NCBI RefSeq assembly: GCF_021290985.1
Contig: NZ_JAJOYU010000001.1
Span: forward strand, 1-64,000
DNA: 64,000 bases
Direction: 5' to 3'
DNA from: Rheinheimera soli
Lineage (GTDB): Bacteria; Pseudomonadota; Gammaproteobacteria; Enterobacterales; Alteromonadaceae
Shown: positions 46,964 through 56,160 of the stretch, one piece after another
How the letters are laid out: the number at the start of each line of letters is the position of its first letter
How positions within the stretch are numbered: position 1 is the first letter of the stretch
Program-made: the position numbers and the translations under genes
Notes under the pieces: generated by a model
What the model was told of the DNA's origin: nothing
What the model saw: the letters and a program-made list of their open reading frames with translations, nothing else
The model's database searches: none

Positions 46964-47998
46964 TTAGCCTTTGTTGTCAAAGCTGGAAAAACCTTTTAAA
47001 AAGCGTTGCAGCTGATCTTTTAGGTTCGGCGGCACGCCCTGAATAATCAGCAGATCTTTTTCTATATCGTAGCGGATACGATCGCCTAAATGCTTTTGTT
47101 CAAAGCTGATACTGACGCCACCACCAGCACCTGAAAACTTCACCAGGGTTTTTAACTCTTTTACATCCACAGGGAATTGGTCTGGTACTTCAATATTCTG
47201 CTCTGCACAATAATCAGTAAAAGCACGGGCATCACTGCTGTCGATAGTGGCCGACAGTTCCTGTAAATGCACATCCAAACCTTGTTTGGTTTGCTCTTCA
47301 CAGTAGTCATAGACTTGTTTACGCACTGCGGACTTTTCACTGGCATCATAATCAGAGGCCGATAAATACTCTTCAACAGAAGAGAGCACCACTTTGCTTT
47401 GCTCTTTGGCGACCATGCCTTCAGCACAACCTAAAAAGTCGAGGAAAAAGTCAGCGACTTTACGCCCTGCTCTGCCACGTATAAAGGAAATGTACTTGTT
47501 TTGCTCCGGACTGGTTTGGTATTCGGTTAAATCGATACGGGCTGCCAGTTGCATCCGGGCTATATCCAGATGCTGATCGGTGCTGAGCAATAACTCAGGC
47601 GTGACACTGAAATGATCTTTGCTGCCTAATAAAGTGACCAGCACATATTCCGTCGCCAGATACCGATAATGACAGAGCATAAAATAACCGGTTTCCTGAA
47701 TTTGATGCTGCACCAGTTGCACCACCAACTGGCTGGTGGCTTGTTCCGCCAGTTGCAAAAAGCTGCGCTCCTGAGCTTGCCACTGGGCTAAAGGCAACGC
47801 CATTCTGTCCTGTAAGTCGTCAGCAAAAGTGGCATAGCCCTTGGCTGGTTTGCCGTTATAGGCTAAATGCAGTTGCTCGATTAAATGCGCCACAGATTGC
47901 GATACCGGCACCAACTCCTGACGAAATTGCGCCTGCAACTGCTCACTTTCAGTACTTTCGATAAAATTTATTGCCAGATGTAACACATCGACGGACAT
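46964..47998 (-). CDS. yejK: Nucleoid-associated protein NdpA (YejK)
   Basis: A 344-aa nucleoid protein (E. coli YejK 335). Recognised by AKGYATFADD, LLVTLLGSKDHFSVTPELL-like text split at VTLLGSKDHFSVTPE, YISFIRGRAGRKVADFFLDF and CAEGMVAKEQSK. Divergent from yejL-yejM, as in E. coli. Confidence 0.93.
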   Translation of the reverse strand: MSVDVLHLAINFIESTESEQLQAQFRQELVPVSQSVAHLIEQLHLAYNGKPAKGYATFADDLQDRMALPLAQWQAQERSFLQLAEQATSQLVVQLVQHQIQETGYFMLCHYRYLATEYVLVTLLGSKDHFSVTPELLLSTDQHLDIARMQLAARIDLTEYQTSPEQNKYISFIRGRAGRKVADFFLDFLGCAEGMVAKEQSKVVLSSVEEYLSASDYDASEKSAVRKQVYDYCEEQTKQGLDVHLQELSATIDSSDARAFTDYCAEQNIEVPDQFPVDVKELKTLVKFSGAGGGVSISFEQKHLGDRIRYDIEKDLLIIQGVPPNLKDQLQRFLKGFSSFDNKG

Positions 47999-48069
47999 AT
48001 ATTTTCCTGTTCTCAGCTAATTCTGCTAGTATTCCCCGCTGTTCCATTTTATTTCGAGCAGAGACCTTC

Positions 48070-48294
48070 ATGCCTATTGTATCAAAGTATTCGACCGACC
48101 AAATTGAAAAGATCGTTAACACTCTGCTGGAGCAATTACGCTCAGAAGATGCGACGACAGAATTAAGCCTGATGTGTTTAGGCAATACCATCAGTCATAT
48201 TATCAATACCAGTGTTCCTGCTGCTCAGCGTATGGATGTGGTGACTCATTTTGGTCAGGCGCTCAAAGACGCCGTCAACAGCAAGAAACAATAA
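48070..48294 (+). CDS. yejL: YejL / UPF0352 family protein
   Basis: A 74-aa protein, all helical (E. coli YejL 75): MPIVSKYSTDQIEKIVN, ELSLMCLGNTISHII and MDVVTHFGQALKDAV. The ATG at 48070 is chosen; a frame from 47971 has no ribosome binding site and would overlap the yejK promoter. Function unknown. It stops 4 nt before yejM. Confidence 0.92.
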   Translation: MPIVSKYSTDQIEKIVNTLLEQLRSEDATTELSLMCLGNTISHIINTSVPAAQRMDVVTHFGQALKDAVNSKKQ

Positions 48295-48298
48295 CTCT

Positions 48299-49807
48299 AT
48301 GGTGCTGGAACAAAACCTGTCATTGGTCAATAAAGTAAACCGCCTGCTGAACTGGGGTCACTGGTTTACTTTTTTTAATATCCTGCTGGCGCTGGTGATC
48401 ACATCAGCCTACTGGTGGGCAGAACCTTTGCCACAAAGTATCACCGGCTGGTTGTATCTGGTGACCAACTGGCTGGGCCACACCGCCTTTTTGTGTTTTT
48501 TATTTTTTATTCTGACGATATTCCCTGTCACTCTGATTTTTCCATACCAGCGCCATGTGCGCGGTATAGCAGCTGCTTTAGCCACCTTAGGTCTGGTTGC
48601 GCTCATTTTTGATGCTTATGTGTATCACGCCCTTGGCTACCATGTCGGCAGCGCCTCCAGCGAACAAACCATAGATTTATTACGTCAGCAGGTGGTGACC
48701 AATCTACGTAATTTTATTCTGATCACTTCTGTAGTCGCTGCTTTGTTATTAGCCATAGAACTGGTGCTGAGTAACTTATGCTGGAAAAAAGTGCCGCGAC
48801 TGCAAGCATCTGGTATAGGTCAACCCGCACTTTATCTGTTTTTAGGCTGTTTTGTGACCAGCCACAGCCTGCATATCTGGGCCGATGCCCAGCTGGATCT
48901 GGATGTGCTGAAACAGGACAATGTGTTGCCTTTTACTTATCCGGCGACAGCCAATACTTTTTTAGCTAAGTACAAAGTGCTGGATTTATCCCGCTTACAA
49001 GAAAATAAAGCAGAACAGTTGCAGCGCCCTACCAACTGGCGTGAACCAGAAGCTTTGCTATGTACAAATCAACAAAGGGACGCGGTTACAGTACTGATTG
49101 TGCCCGCTTTATCTGCTGCTGACATTGCACTTTTAGAGCAACAGAACTTTAAAGCACATCAACAACATTTTGCGCCGGTCGAAGCACCCAGTGCATTGCT
49201 GAATTTACTTTATGGCAGCATGCAGTTGAATAAAGACATGATGAGCGTTTTACAACAAGCTCCAGCCTGGATGGCGCAAGTGCCAGCCGGACAACTGAGT
49301 ATCAGCGCCAGTGATGCACAATTCCAACAACTACTGCCTTGGTTAGCCTTAACCCCAGATGCAGCTGCTCCAGTGCAGATAAAATTCAGCAGCGATTTAG
49401 CAACAGACTTAGTTCAGTCCGATCAAGGGCAACATCTGTTAGTCTTGACTCAACAAGCAGCAGATTCACAATTTGATCTGGCACCCGCTCAGCTTTACAG
49501 CCGTTGGCCTGCTTTACATCGGGCTATATCCAATACAGTGACCCAACATCTGGATTTGATCCCGACTCTGTTGGCTCAGGTCGGCTGCCACAGCAACTGG
49601 CCTGGTGATAATTGGTTCAAACCTTCTGCTTATCCAAAGCTGAATTTATTACCTCACCAGATGGTCAGTTTTAAAAAGGACAAAATGATTTTAGTGCGGG
49701 ATGATGGCAGTTACGGTGTTTGGTCTGCAGGCACTCTGGTGCCACTGAATGAAAAACTGGATATCCCTCAGTTGACCGACGCATTAAAACGGGTGCAACA
49801 GCAGTAA
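48299..49807 (+). CDS. yejM: YejM/PbgA-like DUF3413 membrane protein, shortened periplasmic domain
   Basis: A 502-aa protein. Five N-terminal helices (about 1-180) match DUF3413 (NRLLNWGHWFTFFNILLAL and FPVTLIFPYQRHVRG). The periplasmic part (about 230-490) corresponds to the sulfatase-like domain of E. coli YejM (586 aa) but is some 80 residues shorter and lacks a recognisable metal-binding core. In E. coli YejM with LapB controls LpxC turnover and thus LPS amount. The order yejK/yejL-yejM supports orthology. Confidence 0.85.
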   Translation: MVLEQNLSLVNKVNRLLNWGHWFTFFNILLALVITSAYWWAEPLPQSITGWLYLVTNWLGHTAFLCFLFFILTIFPVTLIFPYQRHVRGIAAALATLGLVALIFDAYVYHALGYHVGSASSEQTIDLLRQQVVTNLRNFILITSVVAALLLAIELVLSNLCWKKVPRLQASGIGQPALYLFLGCFVTSHSLHIWADAQLDLDVLKQDNVLPFTYPATANTFLAKYKVLDLSRLQENKAEQLQRPTNWREPEALLCTNQQRDAVTVLIVPALSAADIALLEQQNFKAHQQHFAPVEAPSALLNLLYGSMQLNKDMMSVLQQAPAWMAQVPAGQLSISASDAQFQQLLPWLALTPDAAAPVQIKFSSDLATDLVQSDQGQHLLVLTQQAADSQFDLAPAQLYSRWPALHRAISNTVTQHLDLIPTLLAQVGCHSNWPGDNWFKPSAYPKLNLLPHQMVSFKKDKMILVRDDGSYGVWSAGTLVPLNEKLDIPQLTDALKRVQQQ

Positions 49808-49824
49808 CTGCAAAACAAGCTTTT

Positions 49825-49850
49825 AAAAAACCACCGAGCGGTGGTTTTTT
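49825..49850. terminator. Bidirectional intrinsic terminator after yejM
   Basis: AAAAAACCACCG and CGGTGGTTTTTT form a perfect stem with an AG loop, between convergent genes. Confidence 0.92.
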
Positions 49851-49861
49851 ATTGCCTACAC

Positions 49862-50161
49862 CTATTGAAGCCTTTTTGGCGCTTTGATCAATCGATCACG
49901 TTTGCCCTGCAACTCAAGCTCAGCCAAATGAAATAAATTAGTAAAGACCAAAGCAGGTGCTTCCCGCTGGAACGTCTCCACAAAGGCGATGCTGGCTTCA
50001 GCAATCAGTTGATTCACTTTTTGATCATACAAAGAATAGCCATCATAACTGTATGGTTCGTTCAATTCAGCCAACTGGTGCTGCTTTTGCTGACGCATAA
50101 ACCAGTTGATTAAAAACTCATACTCTTTGACATCCAAAAGTTCACGACAATCTAACCCCAT
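49862..50161 (-). CDS. Small protein of unknown function
   Basis: A 99-aa hydrophilic, mostly helical protein (INWFMRQQKQHQLAEL, SYDGYSLYDQKVNQLIAEAS). I do not recognise a family. Its ATG overlaps the preceding stop by one base (TGATG), so it is cotranslated with the DCC-family gene and its reality is well supported. Confidence 0.65.
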   Translation of the reverse strand: MGLDCRELLDVKEYEFLINWFMRQQKQHQLAELNEPYSYDGYSLYDQKVNQLIAEASIAFVETFQREAPALVFTNLFHLAELELQGKRDRLIKAPKRLQ

Positions 50162-50529
50162 CAGGGTTTCTCCTGTTTTTGCACCCAGCGCTGGAGGTAC
50201 GGCCTTAGTTTCAAAAACAAGCTATACAGCCGGTCAGCGCACCAGGTAACGGGCGGTACTTTGAGTAAGAGTCCAAGCATACGCCAATAAGCAAATTGCG
50301 ACCAGAGCATAGCAAAAGCGGCCGCGCCTTTATAATAGACCTGGCCGTTTACCCGCACATGCATACGCGCAAGTGCGCTGCATCTGTCCAATTCTGGTGG
50401 CAGCTGTGCATGTAAATCGGTTAAATCCGACCAGATAATAGGCACCCTACTTTTCAGTGCACGAAAGTAATTAATTTCGCGCCGGCACAAGGGGCAACCG
50501 CCATCATAAAAAACTTCTAGTGAATTCAT
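50161..50529 (-). CDS. DCC-family thiol-disulfide oxidoreductase (DUF393/YuxK-like)
   Basis: A 122-aa thioredoxin-like protein: VFYDGGCPLCRREI holds the CPLC redox motif after the DxxCPxC-type DGGC segment; YYKGAAAFAMLW and the C-terminal region complete DUF393. The ATG at 50529 has GGAG 6 nt upstream; GTG 50550 is less likely. Substrate unknown. Confidence 0.9.
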   Translation of the reverse strand: MNSLEVFYDGGCPLCRREINYFRALKSRVPIIWSDLTDLHAQLPPELDRCSALARMHVRVNGQVYYKGAAAFAMLWSQFAYWRMLGLLLKVPPVTWCADRLYSLFLKLRPYLQRWVQKQEKP

Positions 50530-50681
50530 CCTATGCTCCTGTTGTCTCACACAATACGTTCGTATATCACTTCAGGATCGGCTGAACATAAAAAACGATA
50601 GCGATGATTGGATTAATTCGTTTTCGATGAATAGTACAGCAGGCTAAGCTCATTACATATTAAGGCATCTGGAGCCACATC

Positions 50682-50882
50682 ATGTTAAAAACTATGACTT
50701 TTGCTGTATTGCATTTTACCGTCGCGTTTAGCGTCACCTATGTATTAACCGGAGATCTGTTGGTGGGTGGTTTAGTCGCGACCATAGAGCCAGCCATCAA
50801 TACTGTCGCTTACTTTTTTCATGAGAAAGCATGGAACCGTATCGCACTGCGGCAAAAGCAGCATCATCAACTACAAGCCTGA
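50682..50882 (+). CDS. DUF2061 small membrane protein
   Basis: A 66-aa protein with two hydrophobic segments and the DUF2061 ending YFFHEKAWNRIAL. A leading TFAVLHFTVAFSVTYVLTG also fits the family. Unknown function. Confidence 0.85.
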   Translation: MLKTMTFAVLHFTVAFSVTYVLTGDLLVGGLVATIEPAINTVAYFFHEKAWNRIALRQKQHHQLQA

Positions 50883-50972
50883 GTCGTTCCATCTCAGGCT
50901 ATTCACACAAGCTGCATTATTCCGACGAACAAGGTACACTAGCGCCCTTTTGATTTGTTCCGCGGATTTGTT

Positions 50973-51539
50973 ATGGCCTTAAAGGCAACCATTTTTAAAG
51001 CAAGCCTTGCTGTGGCCGACATGTCGCGCCATCATTATCAGGACTATAACCTGACGTTAGCCCAGCACCCTTCTGAAACCACAGAGCGTATGATGTTACG
51101 TCTGCTGGCCTTCGCTTTGTGTGCCCATGAAGATTTAACCTTCGGTAAAGGTATTTCCGATGACGATGAAGCAGCTGTTTATCGTCAAAACCTGACAGGT
51201 GATTATCAGTTGTGGATTGAACTGGGTTTGCCGGAAGAAAAACGTTTACGTCGCGCCAGCCATAAAACAGAGCAGTTGCTTTTAGTCGCTTACGGCGGCA
51301 CTGCAGTGGATAAATGGTACAGCTCTGAACAAAAAGCCCTGAGTCAGTTAAAAAACCTGACCATAGTAGCCGTCTCCCCGGGAGATACAGCAGAGCTGGC
51401 AAAATTATGCGACCGCACTATGCAGTTGCAATGCACTATTAATGAAGGCCAGGTCTGGTTTGGCAATGCAGCCCAGAGCGTGCAGGTTCAATTACAATTT
51501 ATTCAACAGTCAAACCCAGCTTTGCTGGCATCGGAGTAA
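50973..51539 (+). CDS. yaeQ: YaeQ family protein
   Basis: A 188-aa protein (E. coli YaeQ 181): ALKATIFKASLAVADMSRHHY, HPSETTERMMLRLLAFAL, WIELGLPEEKRLRRASHK. The family has a PD-(D/E)XK nuclease-like fold, but no confirmed activity. The ATG at 50973 begins the conserved MALKATI; the frame start at 50955 adds six residues. Four nucleotides separate it from cvfB. Confidence 0.92.
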   Translation: MALKATIFKASLAVADMSRHHYQDYNLTLAQHPSETTERMMLRLLAFALCAHEDLTFGKGISDDDEAAVYRQNLTGDYQLWIELGLPEEKRLRRASHKTEQLLLVAYGGTAVDKWYSSEQKALSQLKNLTIVAVSPGDTAELAKLCDRTMQLQCTINEGQVWFGNAAQSVQVQLQFIQQSNPALLASE

Positions 51540-51543
51540 TCAC

Positions 51544-52377
51544 ATGACCCAACTCGCTTTAGGCAAACTGAACAAACTGGCAGTCAAAAAGCAGGTCGAA
51601 TTTGGCGTGTACTTAGATGGCCTAAGCTGGGGTGATATTTTATTACCTAAACGTTATGTGCCTGCCGGCACAGAGATTGGTACAGTGCTTGAAGTACTGC
51701 TGTATCTGGATTCTGAAGATCAGCTGATTGCCACTACAGAAAAACCTTATGTGATGGTCGGTCAAGTAGCACAGCTCAAAGCTGTGGCTATCACCAAGGT
51801 AGGCGCCTTTTTAAACTGGGGCCTGAAAAAAGATCTGCTGGTGCCTTTTAGCGAACAACAAATTCCGATGCAGCTGGATAAATATTACCTGGTGTACTGT
51901 TATGTTGATAAAAGTAACCGTATTGTCGCCTCAGCCAAGCTGGACAGATACATAGGCAAAGATACGCCGGATTATCAACCAGGCGATGAAGTACAGTTTT
52001 ATGTCGCTTCTCAGACTGACCTTGGCTACAAAGTAGTAGTGGATCATCAGCACTGGGGCTTATTGTATAAAAATCAGGTGTTTAAACCACTGCGTATCGG
52101 CTACAAAGGCACAGCTTATGTGCAAAAAATGCGTGACGACTTCCGTATTGATTTGATGCTGGATAAACCTGGTTATGAAAAAGCTCAGGCTTTTACTGAT
52201 GTGATTTTAGAGCGCTTAAAGCACAAAGGCGGCAGCTTGCCGATATCGGATAAAAGCACGCCGGAGCAGATTTACGGTGAGTTTGGTGTCAGTAAAAAAA
52301 TGTTCAAACAAGCCATAGGCGCTTTGTACAAAGCGGGAAAAATCGTTATTGAAGCAGACGCTATTCGTCTGGTTTGA
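51544..52377 (+). CDS. CvfB/YitL-type S1 RNA-binding protein
   Basis: A 277-aa protein of the CvfB group: two or three S1-like beta-barrel domains (VEFGVYLDGLSWGDILLP, VGAFLNWGLKKDLLVPF) and a C-terminal winged helix (STPEQIYGEFGVSKKMFKQA). Family members bind RNA and affect virulence factor expression in Staphylococcus. The ATG at 51544 is used; a longer frame from 51442 overlaps yaeQ. Confidence 0.85.
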   Translation: MTQLALGKLNKLAVKKQVEFGVYLDGLSWGDILLPKRYVPAGTEIGTVLEVLLYLDSEDQLIATTEKPYVMVGQVAQLKAVAITKVGAFLNWGLKKDLLVPFSEQQIPMQLDKYYLVYCYVDKSNRIVASAKLDRYIGKDTPDYQPGDEVQFYVASQTDLGYKVVVDHQHWGLLYKNQVFKPLRIGYKGTAYVQKMRDDFRIDLMLDKPGYEKAQAFTDVILERLKHKGGSLPISDKSTPEQIYGEFGVSKKMFKQAIGALYKAGKIVIEADAIRLV

Positions 52378-52412
52378 TGTGGCCTGCTTGAAATCGAATT
52401 TTAACCGGATAC

Positions 52413-52433
52413 GGGCGGGGATAAACCCCGCCC
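52413..52433. other. GC hairpin between convergent genes
   Basis: GGGCGGGG and CCCCGCCC form an 8-bp stem. There is no T-run, so termination by it is only possible. Confidence 0.4.
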
Positions 52434-52450
52434 CTACATTTCGGCTAGGT

Positions 52451-54850
52451 TTAACGTAGCCACTTCACTGCATCATTAGCAGGCAACGCCTTAGCAAACC
52501 AATAGCCCTGTCCGGCGTCACAACCTAGTTCTTTTAATAACTGCCGCTGTAAACTGGTTTCCACCCCTTCTGCCACTACTTTTAAATTCAAGGTTTTTGC
52601 CAAAGCAATCACAGTATTCACCACAGGGTTGTCCTGAATTCGGGGTTTCATATTGGCAATAAAAGAGCGGTCGATTTTCAGCACGTCCAGCTTAAATTCG
52701 TTTAGATAACTTAAACTGGAATACCCGGTGCCAAAGTCATCTAGCAGTACCTTTACACCATGCTGGCGCAACTGTTTTAAACACAAACGCGCTTGTTCAA
52801 TATTTTCAATCAGTGCCCGTTCAGTGATTTCAATCGCCAGATAACGGGCAGGAACATCCGCTTCGGCCAGTTTCTGGATCACAGCTGTTGCGAAATCCGG
52901 CTCTGAAAATGCCAAACCTGACACATTGACGCTGACATAAAAAGGCGTGGCGTAATTTTCTTTCCACAGACGGATCTGTTCGATACTTTGCCTAAGCACA
53001 TAATGGTCAATCAGACCTATCAAACCATTTTTTTCCGCAAAAGGAATAAATTGATCCGGCGTGATCAGGCCCTGAGTCTGGTGAGTCCAGCGAATTAAAG
53101 CTTCAAATCCCAGAGTGTCATCGGTTTCAAGACTGATAATGGGCTGATAATTCAGCACAAAATGCTGCTGCGCCAAAGCGGCTTTGATCTCCAGTCCTAG
53201 CCTGAACTCCTGGCTCTCCTGTGCCTGCATATCCGCAGAATAAATACGGTACACACCACGACCATCCTGTTTGGCCTGGTACATGGCGATATCAGCGCGG
53301 CGAATCAGCTCGTCCGCAGACTGCAGTTGATCTCCGGAATTGGCTAACGCTATACCAATACTGCAAGAGGTCAGCAACGTATGTTCACCCACCAGCAAAG
53401 GTTGCTGCAGCGCCTGAATAATACGTTGAGCCACATCTGTTACATCACAAAGTCCTGCCACATCCTCCAAAACAACAGCAAATTCATCGCCACCTAAACG
53501 GGCCAGCGTATCGGTCTGACGCATACATTGTTTCAGCACCCGTCCAACCTGGATCAGAAAATCATCGCCGACTTGATGACCTAAAGTGTCATTCACTGTT
53601 TTAAAACGATCTAAATCCAGATACATCACTGCCAGATGATTGGCTGGAAATCGTTGCATACGTTTAAAGGCCTGACCAATTCTGTCCATCAACAGACTGC
53701 GGTTGGGCAAAGCGGTTAACGCATCATGCAGCGCCTGATGCTGCAGACGTTTTTCGGAAAAGACCCGCTCCAGCGCATTGGAGATATGTTGGGAGACAAA
53801 ATTCATCAATTCCAGATCACGTTCAGTGTACTGAATATTAGCGACATAGCTTTGCACTACCACCACACCACGCACAGTGTCACTGGACTGAAAAGGCACA
53901 CCCAACCAGGCCTCGGGCTCAGAACCATACGCATTGACATCATACTCGCGTTCAAAGTCGGCTATTTGTTCACGCAGGATCAGCAGCGGTTTATTGGTCC
54001 GAAATACATGCCCGGTCAGGCTGTGTTCCAACACATCTTTGCCAAACACCTGATCCGGATGCAAGGTGTCTTCGGTGTCGGCAAAGTATGGAAACTGCAA
54101 TAATTCGGTTTCATCATCAAACAAAGCAATAAAGAAGTTGGGTGCATAAATCAGCGAATTTACAATCTGATGCATTCTTTTGTAGAAGCTGGAGAAGTCA
54201 TTGGCAAAATAAGAGAAGGAGGCAATTTCGTATAAGGCTTTTTGTAATCTTTCTGCGTATTCAAGTTTACTGACCGACGACTCTAAGGTGTCCAGCATCT
54301 GCGATTTTCGGAGTTTACTGGCCAGAATGGAGGCCACAACTTCCAGAATTTGCTGATGTTCAACGGTAAAATAATTAATGTGAGAATGTTCACAGTCAAT
54401 CACGCCCAGTAACTCATCCCCATCCAGGATAGGCACCACCAGCTCAGATAAGCTGGGAACTAAGTCAGCGATATAGTGCGGATCATTCCGGGTATCAGAG
54501 ACCAATACAGAGTTTTTTGTACTGGCAGCATACCCCACCAAACCATGGCCTACTTTCAGTTCAGCAATACCTAAATGGGAGGGTAAGTCGCGGGTCCCGG
54601 TACCGGCTCTGCGCACCAGGGTTTGCCGATCAGTCGCCAAAATAAAAATGGCACAATCGACAAAACCTAAGCCTGCCACGACATGCTTCGCAGCATAATT
54701 AAGAATGTCATCCGCGCCCGTCAACTCATGCAGATCAATGGCAAACTGATTAATTAAGCTTAGTCTGGCATTTTCTTGCTGTAACAGCTGAAGTTGAGCG
54801 TGAAGGACACTGATATCAGTTTGGGGCTGGGGAGTGGTCACGGTCGTCAT
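52451..54850 (-). CDS. GAF-GAF-GGDEF-EAL cyclic-di-GMP protein
   Basis: A 799-aa protein with two N-terminal GAF sensors (about 45-190 and 215-365), a GGDEF domain (about 370-535) with the intact LARLGGDEFAVVL signature, and an EAL domain (about 545-799) with FEALIRW, LLDDFGTGYSSLSYL and VVAEGVET. The I-site RQTD lies exactly five residues before GGDEF, so feedback inhibition by c-di-GMP is expected. Both catalytic halves look intact. No transmembrane helix, so a cytosolic sensor. Signal unknown. Confidence 0.92.
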   Translation of the reverse strand: MTTVTTPQPQTDISVLHAQLQLLQQENARLSLINQFAIDLHELTGADDILNYAAKHVVAGLGFVDCAIFILATDRQTLVRRAGTGTRDLPSHLGIAELKVGHGLVGYAASTKNSVLVSDTRNDPHYIADLVPSLSELVVPILDGDELLGVIDCEHSHINYFTVEHQQILEVVASILASKLRKSQMLDTLESSVSKLEYAERLQKALYEIASFSYFANDFSSFYKRMHQIVNSLIYAPNFFIALFDDETELLQFPYFADTEDTLHPDQVFGKDVLEHSLTGHVFRTNKPLLILREQIADFEREYDVNAYGSEPEAWLGVPFQSSDTVRGVVVVQSYVANIQYTERDLELMNFVSQHISNALERVFSEKRLQHQALHDALTALPNRSLLMDRIGQAFKRMQRFPANHLAVMYLDLDRFKTVNDTLGHQVGDDFLIQVGRVLKQCMRQTDTLARLGGDEFAVVLEDVAGLCDVTDVAQRIIQALQQPLLVGEHTLLTSCSIGIALANSGDQLQSADELIRRADIAMYQAKQDGRGVYRIYSADMQAQESQEFRLGLEIKAALAQQHFVLNYQPIISLETDDTLGFEALIRWTHQTQGLITPDQFIPFAEKNGLIGLIDHYVLRQSIEQIRLWKENYATPFYVSVNVSGLAFSEPDFATAVIQKLAEADVPARYLAIEITERALIENIEQARLCLKQLRQHGVKVLLDDFGTGYSSLSYLNEFKLDVLKIDRSFIANMKPRIQDNPVVNTVIALAKTLNLKVVAEGVETSLQRQLLKELGCDAGQGYWFAKALPANDAVKWLR

Positions 54851-54915
54851 ACAGACTCTACTAGATTAATCCGTAGAAAGTTATAAACGACCGTGCTTTA
54901 TTAAGCAACGAAAAG

Positions 54916-56160
54916 TTAGATTTTGTTCCTGTTCATTGGTTTAGTGAAGACTAAATGTACTGCGCTTGTGGCTCTTTCCAAAAAGCCACCTTCGCAGTAA
55001 CACAAGTAAAAGTGCCAGAGCCGGATAAACTGATCGTCATAACCCAGTTGGTGTAATTTATCACGTGACGCCATAAAATTATGACACCAGTCCTGCAAGG
55101 TACGGGCGTAATCCAGACCGATATCCTGCACCTGACGCAGCACTAAATCAGTGTAGTTTGCCACTGCATTGCTCATGCGCTGTATGGACGGCAAACAACC
55201 GCCAGGGAAAATATAGCGCTTAATAAAGTCGACTTCTTTGACATAGTGACTGTAACGCTGATCGGCTATGGTGATGGCTTGCAACACCATCAAACCATCT
55301 TCTTTTAATAAGCTGGAGCATTTAGCAAAGTATTGATCTAAAAACTCATCACCTACAGCCTCAATCATCTCAATAGATACCAGTTTGTCGTAAGTACCTG
55401 TTAAATCGCGGTAATCCTGAAATAACAACGTGATTTGCGACTCCAGGCCGGCTTCCCGGATTTGTTGTGCTGCATAGTCATGCTGTTCACGCGAAATGGT
55501 GGTGGTGGTGACTTTGCAGCCGTAGTTACGGGCGGCAAAAATAGCCATACTGCCCCAGCCGGTGCCAATTTCAATCAGATGATCTGACTCTTTTAACTGC
55601 AGCTTGTCACAAATAGATTTCAGTTTATTCAGCTGAGCTTGCTCCAGTGTACAGCTTTCAGTCTCATAAACCGCACTGGAATACATCATGCTTGGGTCTA
55701 GAAACAGCTGATACATGGCATTGCCTAAATCGTAATGCGCAGAGATATTTTTGCGTGATTGCTCTTTGGTATTACGATTGCGCCAGTCCAGTAATTTCAG
55801 TGCCGGTTTACTTAAACGTGCCCATGCTGATTCCAATTTATCCAACAAGGAGGCATTACGGGCAATCAATTGCACCAGCACAGTTAAATTGTCACAGCGC
55901 CACTGCCCTAACGTATAAGATTCACCGGCACCGACGGAACCTGCAAACATCATCTTCTGATAAAAATCCGGGTCTAACACAGTCAGCGTGCATTGTAATT
56001 CACCTTTGGCATCACCCAGCAGGGTTTTTTCCTGGCCTTCGACCAATAAAATAGCACCATGGTGCAACTGGTTTAAATGCGTCAGCACCAGCTTGCGGCA
56101 GGTTTTATCAAACCAGCTTAAATTCTGAAAAGGGCATTGTTCGGTGATCGAAACCGTCAT
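54916..56160 (-). CDS. Cyclopropane-fatty-acyl-phospholipid synthase-like methyltransferase
   Basis: A 414-aa SAM-dependent lipid methyltransferase (E. coli Cfa 382). Motif I LIEIGTGWGSMAIFAA, ISAHYDLGNAMYQLFLDPSMMYSSA split by its YDLGNAMYQLFLD core, SIEMIEAVGDEFLDQYF and PGGCLPS. Its start overlaps the DUF1365 stop (ATGA). Homologues in the same cluster elsewhere belong to a singlet-oxygen/light response and one is tied to furan fatty acid synthesis, so the product may be not a simple cyclopropane. Confidence 0.88.
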   Translation of the reverse strand: MTVSITEQCPFQNLSWFDKTCRKLVLTHLNQLHHGAILLVEGQEKTLLGDAKGELQCTLTVLDPDFYQKMMFAGSVGAGESYTLGQWRCDNLTVLVQLIARNASLLDKLESAWARLSKPALKLLDWRNRNTKEQSRKNISAHYDLGNAMYQLFLDPSMMYSSAVYETESCTLEQAQLNKLKSICDKLQLKESDHLIEIGTGWGSMAIFAARNYGCKVTTTTISREQHDYAAQQIREAGLESQITLLFQDYRDLTGTYDKLVSIEMIEAVGDEFLDQYFAKCSSLLKEDGLMVLQAITIADQRYSHYVKEVDFIKRYIFPGGCLPSIQRMSNAVANYTDLVLRQVQDIGLDYARTLQDWCHNFMASRDKLHQLGYDDQFIRLWHFYLCYCEGGFLERATSAVHLVFTKPMNRNKI

